DNA of 64,000 bases. Source: Acidaminococcus timonensis (lineage in GTDB: Bacteria; Bacillota; Negativicutes; Acidaminococcales; Acidaminococcaceae). The stretch covers positions 1,178,001 through 1,242,000 of the forward strand of contig NZ_FNWH01000006.1 in NCBI RefSeq assembly GCF_900106585.1, written 5' to 3'. Position numbers and translations under genes: made by a program. The first letter of the stretch is position 1. Each line of letters begins with the position of its first letter. Below are positions 34,495 through 43,358 of this stretch, piece after piece. The notes beneath the pieces were generated by a model. The model was not told the origin of the DNA and ran no database searches. It was given only the letters and a program-made list of their open reading frames with translations.

Positions 34495-35417
34495 TATTGA
34501 GGCCGGTCGTTGGCCAGGCCCAGGCGCTTCAGGTCGCCCTCTTTTTCCCGCCATTTGGGCCGTACCTTCACCCACAGTTCCAGGTATACCCGGTTGCCGA
34601 TCAGATTCTCGATATCCTTCCGGGCCCGCTGGCTGATTTCCTTGAGCATCTTCCCTTTAGCCCCGATCAGGATGGCCTTCTGGGAATCCCGTTCCACGTA
34701 GATATCCGCCCGTACATACACCATGTCGTTGGGCCGGGTCTTCATTTCCTGGACCTGCACTGCCACCGCATGGGGCACTTCATCCCGGGTCAGCTGCAGG
34801 ATCTTCTCCCGGATGATTTCTGCCGCCATGACCCGTTCCGGCTGGTCCGTATACATGTCCTCCGGATAGAAGCTGGGGCCCACCGGCAGGCAGGCTTCGA
34901 TTTCCTGCAAAAGCGGTGTAAAGTCCTCATCGGCCAGGGCGGACAGGGTCAGGATGCTGCGGAAGGGGTATTCTTTCTGGAAATGGGCGATGATGGGCAG
35001 CAGGCTCTCCTTGTTGGAGATCTGGTCGATTTTGTTCAGCACCAGGATCACCGGAGCCTTACATTCTTCCTTCAGCCGCTCCAGGATGACCTGTTCTCCC
35101 TTGCCCCGCTTTTCCGAGGCATCCACCACGAACAGTACCACATCCACTTCCTTGATGGCATTCACCGCTGCCTGGACCATGTGTTCCCCCAGTTTATCCT
35201 GGGGTTTGTGCAGACCCGGGGTATCCAGGAAGACCATCTGGGCCGCATCCGTGCTCAAGATGCTCAGGATCCGGTTCCGGGTGGTCTGAGGCCGGTCGGA
35301 AATGATGGCCACCTTTTCCCCCACCAACTGGTTCACCAGGGTGCTCTTGCCCGCATTGGGGCGTCCCACAACGGCCACAAAGCCGGAGCGGTGCTGTTTC
35401 TGTTCTTGCTGTTCCAT
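34491..35417 (-). CDS. era: GTPase Era
   Basis: Ribosome-assembly GTPase for the 30S subunit. 308 residues: G1 GRPNAGKST (18-26), G3 DTPGLHKPQ, G4 NKID, G5 SALAD, and a C-terminal KH domain with ERDSQKAILIGAKGKMLKEIS binding the 3' end of 16S rRNA. It lies 15 bases after cdd, in the common ybeY-cdd-era order. Confidence 0.96.
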   Translation of the reverse strand: MEQQEQKQHRSGFVAVVGRPNAGKSTLVNQLVGEKVAIISDRPQTTRNRILSILSTDAAQMVFLDTPGLHKPQDKLGEHMVQAAVNAIKEVDVVLFVVDASEKRGKGEQVILERLKEECKAPVILVLNKIDQISNKESLLPIIAHFQKEYPFRSILTLSALADEDFTPLLQEIEACLPVGPSFYPEDMYTDQPERVMAAEIIREKILQLTRDEVPHAVAVQVQEMKTRPNDMVYVRADIYVERDSQKAILIGAKGKMLKEISQRARKDIENLIGNRVYLELWVKVRPKWREKEGDLKRLGLANDRPQY

Positions 35418-35432
35418 GCAGATTCCTTTCTT

Positions 35433-35807
35433 TTATAACACAAAACTGTACGGCAGCAGTTCCGCCACCGTGGTTTCCTTCCATTCGCCTTTCAGATTCG
35501 TCAGATATACTTTCGGGATGGCAAATTCTGCCATCACCTGCCGGCAGGCTCCACAGGGAGACACCGGCTGCGAGGTATCCGCTGTGACACAAAGGGCCGA
35601 AAACTCCTGCACCCCTTCCTTCACCGCCGCAAAGATGGCACACCGTTCGGCGCAGATACACAGGCCATAGGAAGCGTTCTCAATGTTACAGCCGGTGAAG
35701 ATTCTTCCGTCGCCAGCCCGCACCGCCGCCCCTACCGCAAAGTGGGAATAGGGGCTGTAGCTGTGCTGCCGGGCCTTCACCGCCGCTTCGAACAGTTCCC
35801 GGTCCAT
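35433..35807 (-). CDS. cdd: Cytidine deaminase
   Basis: Deaminates cytidine/deoxycytidine for pyrimidine salvage. 124 residues, the homotetrameric type. Zinc ligands and catalytic Glu are C52-A-E54 (CICAERCA) and C85/C88 (SPCGACRQV). NIENASYG is the nucleoside-binding segment. The ATG lies one base after the ybeY stop, with GGAGG upstream. Confidence 0.95.
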   Translation of the reverse strand: MDRELFEAAVKARQHSYSPYSHFAVGAAVRAGDGRIFTGCNIENASYGLCICAERCAIFAAVKEGVQEFSALCVTADTSQPVSPCGACRQVMAEFAIPKVYLTNLKGEWKETTVAELLPYSFVL

Positions 35808-35808
35808 G

Positions 35809-36291
35809 TCAGCCTCCGTATTTTTCTTCCGCCAGGTCCAGTTCCCGCAGGATTTCTTCTTCCCGGGCTCGCATGACTCTCTTGTCTGCTTCCACCATAT
35901 GGTCATAGCCCAGCAAGTGCAGCATGCCGTGCACGGCCAGATACGTCATTTCCCGGGTAAGTCCGTGGCCGAATTCCTCCCCCTGCTCTACAGCCCGGGG
36001 AGCGGAAATGATCACATCTCCCAGCAGGTGCTCTGCTGCCCCGTCGTCCACTTCCGGTTCCTCGTCCCCCTCGTCCAGGGCAAAGCTCAGTACGTCCGTG
36101 GGACGGTCGATGCCCCGGTACTCCCGGTTCAGGGTATGGATTTCCTCATTGTTTACAATGGTGATATCCACTTCCGTGTTGTCCGTCAAATTTTCCTTCC
36201 GGGCCACAATGTCCATGGCCTTTTTCAGAGTCGCTTCCAGTTCTTCCGGAATGGCGATCTCTTCCTGGTTGTTTTCCAGTGTAACAATCAT
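35809..36291 (-). CDS. ybeY: Endoribonuclease YbeY
   Basis: Metal-dependent RNase for 16S rRNA maturation and ribosome quality control. 160 residues. The zinc motif HGMLHLLGYDH gives H121, H125 and H131. The RPTDVLSF motif precedes it. Its ATG overlaps the phoH stop (ATGA). Confidence 0.95.
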   Translation of the reverse strand: MIVTLENNQEEIAIPEELEATLKKAMDIVARKENLTDNTEVDITIVNNEEIHTLNREYRGIDRPTDVLSFALDEGDEEPEVDDGAAEHLLGDVIISAPRAVEQGEEFGHGLTREMTYLAVHGMLHLLGYDHMVEADKRVMRAREEEILRELDLAEEKYGG

Positions 36292-37295
36292 TGTTCTTCT
36301 CCTTTAGGCTCTGCTGCCCGTTTCCGTTCCTTCCGGGCTTTGTCATATTTTTCATATGCCTTGATGATGGCCCCTACGATTTCGTGACGGACCACATCGT
36401 GCTCGCTGAAATGCACAATCCCGATGCCCGGCACATTGCGCAGCACATAGGCCGCGTTCACCAGTCCCGACTGCCGTCCACTGGGCAGGTCCACCTGGGT
36501 GGCATCCCCGGTGACCACCAGCTTGGAGCCGAAGCCGAACCGGGTGAGTGCCATGCGCATCTGTTCTGCCGTGGTGTTCTGGGCTTCGTCCAGGATGATG
36601 AAAGCGTCATTCAACGTACGTCCCCGCATGTAGGCCAATGGCGCCACTTCGATGATGCCCCGCTGCAGGTTCTTCTGGAAAGCCTCCATCCCCAGCATCT
36701 CATAGAGAGCATCGTACAGGGGCCGCAGATACGGGTCCACCTTTTCCTGCAGGTCGCCCGGCAGGAACCCCAGCTTTTCGCCGGCTTCCACCGCAGGCCG
36801 GGTCAGGATGATCCGTTCCACATCCTTGTTCTTCAACGCCTTGACGGCCATGGCCACGGCCAGGTAGGTCTTGCCCGTGCCAGCCGGTCCGATGGCAATG
36901 GTGATATCGTTCTGGGCAATGGTCTTCAGATACTGGAGCTGACCCAGGGTCTTGGCCTTTACCTGGCGACCCCGCACTGTGGTCAGTACCGTATCGGTAA
37001 ACAGCTTGTGCAGCTGTTCTTCCTGCCCGTCCAGGACCAGTTTCAGACTGTACTTCACGTCATGTTCGGTGATGGGCAGCCCCTGCCGATACAGGTATAG
37101 CAGTTCTCCCACCAGTTTTTCCGCCAGTTCCGTATCCTGGCTGCTTCCCTGGGCAATGAGCTCGTTGCCCCGGGGAATCAGCTGGCAGCCCAGTACCTGC
37201 TGCATCTGCCGCAGATATTCATCATTTTCTCCCAGGACCGCCACCATTTCCCGCGCATCCCGGAAGGCAAACCGTTTTTCCGTCACTTCAGGCAA
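36288..37295 (-). CDS. PhoH family ATPase
   Basis: 335 residues: an N-terminal KH-like region and a C-terminal P-loop domain with Walker A GPAGTGKTYLA (136-146) and Walker B DAFIILDEAQNTT near residue 222. Often paired with ybeY and thought to act in RNA metabolism. The start is a TTG eight bases after AGGAGG; the only ATG nearby is out of frame and stops within five codons. First gene of the ybeY-cdd-era cluster. Confidence 0.93.
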   Translation of the reverse strand: MPEVTEKRFAFRDAREMVAVLGENDEYLRQMQQVLGCQLIPRGNELIAQGSSQDTELAEKLVGELLYLYRQGLPITEHDVKYSLKLVLDGQEEQLHKLFTDTVLTTVRGRQVKAKTLGQLQYLKTIAQNDITIAIGPAGTGKTYLAVAMAVKALKNKDVERIILTRPAVEAGEKLGFLPGDLQEKVDPYLRPLYDALYEMLGMEAFQKNLQRGIIEVAPLAYMRGRTLNDAFIILDEAQNTTAEQMRMALTRFGFGSKLVVTGDATQVDLPSGRQSGLVNAAYVLRNVPGIGIVHFSEHDVVRHEIVGAIIKAYEKYDKARKERKRAAEPKGEEQ

Positions 37296-37380
37296 ACTCC
37301 ATTCCTCCTACCTGTTTCCATAAGTTGTCCAATATATTCATTATATCGTTTCCCCGGTAAAAAAGAAACAGGAAACCCTA

Positions 37381-37410
37381 TTGACAACAGGACCCTGTTT
37401 CGAGTAGAAT
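37381..37410 (+). promoter_or_regulatory. Promoter of tRNA-Val
   Basis: Consensus TTGACA and TAGAAT with an 18-base spacer, ending 15 bases before the tRNA. Confidence 0.75.
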
Positions 37411-37425
37411 AATGATGTTGCTTAT

Positions 37426-37502
37426 GGAACTATAGCTCAGATGGTTAGAGTATCACGTTGACATCGTGGGGGTCACTGGTTCGAGTCCAGTTAGTTCCAC
37501 CA
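37426..37502 (+). tRNA. tRNA-Val (GAC)
   Basis: Complete cloverleaf: acceptor GGAACTA/TAGTTCC, D-arm GCTC/GAGT, anticodon stem TCACG/CGTGG with loop TTGACAT giving anticodon GAC at 37460-37462, T-arm ACTGG/CCAGT with TTCGAGT loop. The 3' CCA is encoded. It resembles other bacterial tRNA-Val(GAC). Single gene with its own promoter and terminator. Confidence 0.95.
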
Positions 37503-37512
37503 ATTAAAAAGT

Positions 37513-37545
37513 AGAAACGCTGTCCTGCGGGGGCAGCGTTTTTTG
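37513..37545 (+). terminator. Terminator of tRNA-Val
   Basis: AACGCTG...CAGCGTT stem followed by TTTTT, 11 bases after the tRNA. Confidence 0.8.
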
Positions 37546-37555
37546 TTACATAAAA

Positions 37556-37612
37556 GAAATCGCCGATGGCGATTTCTCACCATCGGCTGTAGACTAGTGA
37601 CTAGAGACTAGC
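37556..37612. repeat. Repeat family A relative, short
   Basis: A hairpin GAAATCGCCGATGGCGATTTC, then CATCGGCTGTAGACTAGTGA and reversed heptamers ending ACTAGCG. Confidence 0.6.
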
Positions 37613-37617
37613 GATTA

Positions 37618-38478
37618 TCATTTCACCACATTCCGCAGCGTCCCGATTCCTTCGATGCTGCATTCCACCACATCCCCGTTTTTCAGGAACTGGGGCGGGT
37701 TCATACCGATACCCGTACCGGAAGGCGTACCGGTAGCGATAATGGTCCCTGCCCGCAGCGTCATGCCCTTGGACAATTCGCTGATGATATACGGAATCCC
37801 ATGCACCAGGTATTTGGTATTGCTGTCCTGGCGCAGCTGGCCGTTCACCTTGCAGGTCAGATGCAGCGCCGGCGGGAACGGGAATTCATCCGCGGTCACG
37901 ATGCAGGGTCCCATGGGGGCAAAGGTATCCAGGCTCTTCCCGAAATACCATTGTTTATGGGCCACCTGCACATCACGGGCCGTTACATCGTTGATGATGG
38001 TATAGCCGAATACGTAATCGGCAGCATCTTTTTCTTCCACGTTTCTGGCTTCTTTGCCGATGATCACAGCCAGTTCACATTCGTAGTCCAGTTCCTTGAC
38101 TACATTGAAATGGCCGTCAATGATGCCGTCCGGATCCGTGGCCCGGTCCACCCGTTTGGAGAAATACACAGGGACCTGGCGCTGTACGATTTTTTCCGGA
38201 ACATAGGCATCGGGCAGTTCCTCGTCATGGGATTTGTAGTTGATGCCCAGGCAGATGATATCGTTCCGGGGGTGGGTCAGAGGAGCCAGGATCTTCACCT
38301 GATCCAGAGGTACGCCGCCCAGAGCCATCCGATTGATGCTCAGCAGTTCTTCAAAGTCGCTTTCCTGGATCAGTTCATACATATTGGCATATTTATTGGC
38401 CGGGTAGACATACTTACCGTCATCAGAAATTACGCCTACCTGTACATCCTGATCGTATTCATACGTTACGATTTTCAT
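37618..38478 (-). CDS. Fumarylacetoacetate hydrolase family protein
   Basis: 286 residues. The C-terminal FAH catalytic domain spans about residues 70-285 with the metal-binding glutamates in the E-x-E motif DYECELAVIIG (near residue 128) and the Asp in YTIINDVTARDVQ; the GTIIATGTPSGTG loop is typical. Members hydrolyse or decarboxylate 2-oxo-dioic acids or act as oxaloacetate decarboxylases; the substrate here is open. ATG 38478 is eight bases after AGGGGAG. Monocistronic. Confidence 0.88.
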   Translation of the reverse strand: MKIVTYEYDQDVQVGVISDDGKYVYPANKYANMYELIQESDFEELLSINRMALGGVPLDQVKILAPLTHPRNDIICLGINYKSHDEELPDAYVPEKIVQRQVPVYFSKRVDRATDPDGIIDGHFNVVKELDYECELAVIIGKEARNVEEKDAADYVFGYTIINDVTARDVQVAHKQWYFGKSLDTFAPMGPCIVTADEFPFPPALHLTCKVNGQLRQDSNTKYLVHGIPYIISELSKGMTLRAGTIIATGTPSGTGIGMNPPQFLKNGDVVECSIEGIGTLRNVVK

Positions 38479-38518
38479 GGCATCCACTCCCCTAATTCTG
38501 TATCACTGCAACAACGTA

Positions 38519-38546
38519 TTGACTTATTCTGTATTTATTGTACACT
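38519..38546 (+). promoter_or_regulatory. Promoter ahead of a small acidic ORF
   Basis: TTGACT and TACACT with a 16-base spacer, about 90 bases upstream of the ORF at 38636. It supports transcription of this gap on the plus strand. Confidence 0.5.
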
Positions 38547-38635
38547 GTTTATCAGGAAATTACCAGCAAAAGAACCAAGCCCACCTGTTTGCAGGGGGCT
38601 GTCCTGTTGATTGCAAAAGAAAGGAAATGCAGGGA

Positions 38636-38821
38636 ATGGAAAGCATCTGGCAGCTTGACGATGGACACGGCGATTACAACCGCAGCTACGAACGGGATCA
38701 CGATTTCGATTATGCCGATTATTCCACGGATCACAAGGAAAACAACTTCAGCAACTACGAATGGAAAATTCCCAGGTCAAAAAAAGAACGGGTACGGAAC
38801 ATCCTGAATCATTATGAATAA
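38636..38821 (+). CDS. Putative small acidic protein, 61 aa
   Basis: Unrecognised. The protein is dense in Asp, Tyr, Asn and Glu (LDDGHGDYNRSYERDHDF, then DYADYSTDHKEN) and ends with a basic stretch (KIPRSKKERVRNIL). No membrane segment or signal peptide. AAAGGA lies 10 bases upstream of this ATG; another in-frame ATG three codons earlier is too close. Supported by a promoter upstream and a repeat/terminator downstream; no homologue known to me. Confidence 0.45.
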   Translation: MESIWQLDDGHGDYNRSYERDHDFDYADYSTDHKENNFSNYEWKIPRSKKERVRNILNHYE

Positions 38822-38955
38822 AAGGGGATGTGAAAAATGCTTTTTCACGTCCCCCGTCACTAGTCACTAGTCTCTAGCTACTAGCCGATGGAAGCCAGCT
38901 TCCGCTGGCAAAATTCAGAAGCTGTGAATGATTTTTTTCACAGCTTCTTTTTTTA
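38822..38955. repeat. Dispersed repeat family A, full copy
   Basis: GGGGATGTGAAAAATGC hairpin, four CACTAGT-like heptamers, GATGGAAGCCAGC, then GAAGCTGTGAA/TTCACAGCTTC followed by seven or more T, so the last hairpin is a good plus-strand terminator. Confidence 0.85.
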
Positions 38956-38984
38956 TTCATGCCAAATCAATTTCCTACTATATA

Positions 38985-39193
38985 TTACAGGAAAAGTTTT
39001 GTATAAATTCCCAGATAGGAAACCACAAAAGCAGACAGGCTGAACAGGATGGCTGTAAGCAGCAGATTCTTATACAGTCTGTTCACGTCCACGCCTTCCG
39101 GTGCACACTCGCAGGCCAGAATGGCCACTTTCTGGTGATCATGCCCATGAAAATCACAAAAAACAACAACAGCAGTGAACCGATCTGCATCAT
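38985..39193 (-). pseudogene. Small two-helix membrane protein, apparently frameshifted
   Basis: GGAGG at 39202-39206 is eight bases before ATG 39193, which opens MMQIGSLLLLFFVIFMGMITRK, a convincing membrane helix when read in two pieces (MMQIGSLLLLFF, VIFMGMI). That frame soon stops. Another frame continues from the same point with LACECAPEGVDVNRLYKN and a second helix, LLLTAILFSLSAFVVSYLG, to a stop at 38985. One indel near 39130 would join them into a protein of about 68 residues. Family unknown. Confidence 0.4.
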
Positions 39194-39391
39194 AAAAAAT
39201 ACCTCCGATCAAAATAAAAGCCCTTTCCAGGAAACCGCTCCGTTTTAAAAAAGTTCATTTCCAGAGGACATATAATTGTTCATATTTCAAGAAAGTTTTT
39301 ATTATGAGGACAATTTTTCTGTATATTCCATTTGCTGTCTTTAGATCACTAACACTTTAAAAAAATTTTGTATGGGGTATACAAAAAACTG

Positions 39392-39420
39392 TTGACAATC
39401 TGTGACAAGAGTGATAAATT
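39392..39420 (+). promoter_or_regulatory. Promoter of cstA
   Basis: Consensus TTGACA and TAAATT with 17 bases between. It gives a leader of about 75 bases. The stretch 39213-39391 before it is AT-rich with no gene seen. Confidence 0.8.
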
Positions 39421-39452
39421 ACGGAACTATAAACAAGCATCCGATTTGATGA

Positions 39453-39485
39453 CGACACTTGTCCATGCGAGTGTCGGATTTTTTT
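39453..39485 (+). terminator. Leader terminator (attenuator candidate) of cstA
   Basis: CGACACT/AGTGTCG stem with a 10-base loop followed by GA and seven T, lying between the cstA promoter and its AAAGGAG. An upstream ATCCGA could pair with TCGGAT of the same hairpin. Confidence 0.7.
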
Positions 39486-39501
39486 CAAAGGAGTGATATT
39501 G

Positions 39502-41175
39502 ATGAACGGATTAACGCTTGTGTGTTTAGCTATTGTCATCTTCATCTGTGCGTACATGTTTTATGGTCGCTGGCTGGTGAAGACCTGGGGAATCGAACCG
39601 GATGCGAAGACTCCTGCCTATCGCTTCAGAGACGATAAGGACTTTGCTCCTGCTTCCCGGTTTACGGTATTTGCCCATCAGTTTTCTTCCATTACGGGTG
39701 CCGGCCCTGTAACCGGTCCGATTATCGCCGCCATGTTCGGTTGGGTTCCTGCTTTCTTATGGATTTTGGTCGGTGGCGTATTCTTCGGTGCTGTACAGGA
39801 CTTCACCGCCCTGTATGCTTCTGTGAAGAACGACGGCAAGGGCATGGGCGCCCTGATCGAACAGTATGTAGGCCATACGGGCTGCAAGATGTTCCTGATG
39901 TTCGGCTGGCTGTTCTCCCTGCTGGTTATCGCAGCCTTCTCCGACATCATGGCCAGCACCTTCAACGGGTTCTCCAAGACCGGCGAACTGATGGGGCCTA
40001 ACGCCTCTGCTGCTTCCATTTCCATGATCTACATCGCCGTGGCTGTGGTGTTCGGTATCGTCACCCGCCGCTTCCACATCACCGGTGCCAAGGAACTGGT
40101 TCTGGGCATTGTGTGCATGATCGCCATGGTGAGCCTGGGCATTGCCCATCCCATGTACGCTTCCCGTACCACCTGGCTGTATGTAACCTATGCTTATTGC
40201 TTTGCTGCTTCCATCATGCCCATGTGGCTGCTGATCCAACCCCGTGACTACCTGAGCGTATTCCTGCTGCTGGGTATGATCCTGGCCGGTGTTGTTGGAA
40301 TCATCGTTGGGAATCCTTCCATCAACATGCCTGCCTTCACTTCTTTCGAAGTGGCCGGCAAGCCCATGTTCCCGATTCTGTTCGTAACCATCGCCTGCGG
40401 GGCTGTATCCGGGTTCCATTCTCTGGTATCCTCCGGTACTTCCTCCAAGACCATTTCCAATGAAAAAGACATGCTGCCTGTTGGGTACGGCTCCATGCTG
40501 ATCGAATCCACCCTGGGTGTTGTTTCTCTGGTTATCGCCTGCTCCGTGGCTGTGAACGGCCATCTGCCCAAAGCCACTCCGTTCGCCATTTTCGGCAGCG
40601 CCATCGGCGGTTACTTCACCATGTTCGGGATTCCCAAATACTACAGCACCTGCATCGTAACCATGTGCGTATCCGCTCTGGCCATGACCACCATCGACGC
40701 TGTAACCCGTATCGGCCGGATGATGCTCCAGGAAATCCTGGCTCCGGAAGAAGGCCATGAACAAGGCTCCGTTGCCAAGTTCCTGAGCAACACTTACGTT
40801 GCCACCATCGTAACCCTGATTCCCAGCTACCTGCTGTGCCTGGGCGGTTACATGAACATCTGGCCGCTGTTCGGTGCTGCCAACCAGCTGCTCAGTGCTC
40901 TGGTTCTGGTTGCCCTGGCCGTATTCCTGAAGGTGACCGGCCGGAAGAGCTGGATGCTCTACGTACCCATGACCTTCATGTTCCTGGTTACCATGAGTGC
41001 CCTGTGCCTGTCCATCTATGGCATTTACAAAAAAGCCATGGCTGGCGTGTTCTTCCCCATGGTGGAAGGCCTGCAGCTGGTAGTTGCCCTGTGCCTGATG
41101 TTCCTGGCCATTAACGTGGTTCGGAGCTGCACCAAGGAACTGTTCACCGGCAAGGTTGAAACTGCAGAAAAATGA
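39502..41175 (+). CDS. cstA: Carbon starvation protein CstA family transporter
   Basis: 557 residues with about 15-16 membrane helices. N-terminal CstA hallmarks are clear: TWGIEPDAKTPAYRFRDD, DFAPASRFTVFAHQFSSITGAGP and VGGVFFGAVQDFTALYASV, followed by FHSLVSSGTSSKTISNEKD. The family imports peptides or pyruvate, driven by H+ or Na+. At 557 residues it is the shorter form. ATG 39502 has AAAGGAG eight bases upstream. Its codon use is less GC-biased than neighbours, with many GTT/GCT codons, as expected of a highly expressed gene. Confidence 0.93.
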   Translation: MNGLTLVCLAIVIFICAYMFYGRWLVKTWGIEPDAKTPAYRFRDDKDFAPASRFTVFAHQFSSITGAGPVTGPIIAAMFGWVPAFLWILVGGVFFGAVQDFTALYASVKNDGKGMGALIEQYVGHTGCKMFLMFGWLFSLLVIAAFSDIMASTFNGFSKTGELMGPNASAASISMIYIAVAVVFGIVTRRFHITGAKELVLGIVCMIAMVSLGIAHPMYASRTTWLYVTYAYCFAASIMPMWLLIQPRDYLSVFLLLGMILAGVVGIIVGNPSINMPAFTSFEVAGKPMFPILFVTIACGAVSGFHSLVSSGTSSKTISNEKDMLPVGYGSMLIESTLGVVSLVIACSVAVNGHLPKATPFAIFGSAIGGYFTMFGIPKYYSTCIVTMCVSALAMTTIDAVTRIGRMMLQEILAPEEGHEQGSVAKFLSNTYVATIVTLIPSYLLCLGGYMNIWPLFGAANQLLSALVLVALAVFLKVTGRKSWMLYVPMTFMFLVTMSALCLSIYGIYKKAMAGVFFPMVEGLQLVVALCLMFLAINVVRSCTKELFTGKVETAEK

Positions 41176-41177
41176 TC

Positions 41178-41214
41178 AAAAATCCCACCGCCCAGCCGGG
41201 TGGCGGGATTTTTT
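41178..41214 (+). terminator. Terminator of cstA
   Basis: AAAATCCCACC...GGTGGCGGGATTTT-type hairpin ending in six T, directly after the stop codon. Confidence 0.75.
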
Positions 41215-41240
41215 CCGTTCATCAATTTCATTCCAATCAA

Positions 41241-41278
41241 AAAGGACCTGTTCCCCATCGAAGGGAACAGGTCCTTTC
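41241..41278 (-). terminator. Terminator of the pcrA-ligA transcript
   Basis: AAAGGACCTGTTCCC/GGGAACAGGTCCTTT stem; on the minus strand it is followed by TTGATT. Confidence 0.75.
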
Positions 41279-41280
41279 CT

Positions 41281-41311
41281 TCACTAGTCACTAACCACTA
41301 GCCACCAATCA
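41281..41311. repeat. Repeat family A heptamer tract
   Basis: TCACTAGTCACTAACCACTA followed by GCCACCAATCA. Only the tandem heptamer part is present, next to the ligA terminator. Confidence 0.65.
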
Positions 41312-41312
41312 C

Positions 41313-43349
<2,037 letters not shown>

Positions 43350-43358
43350 TCAAACTCC

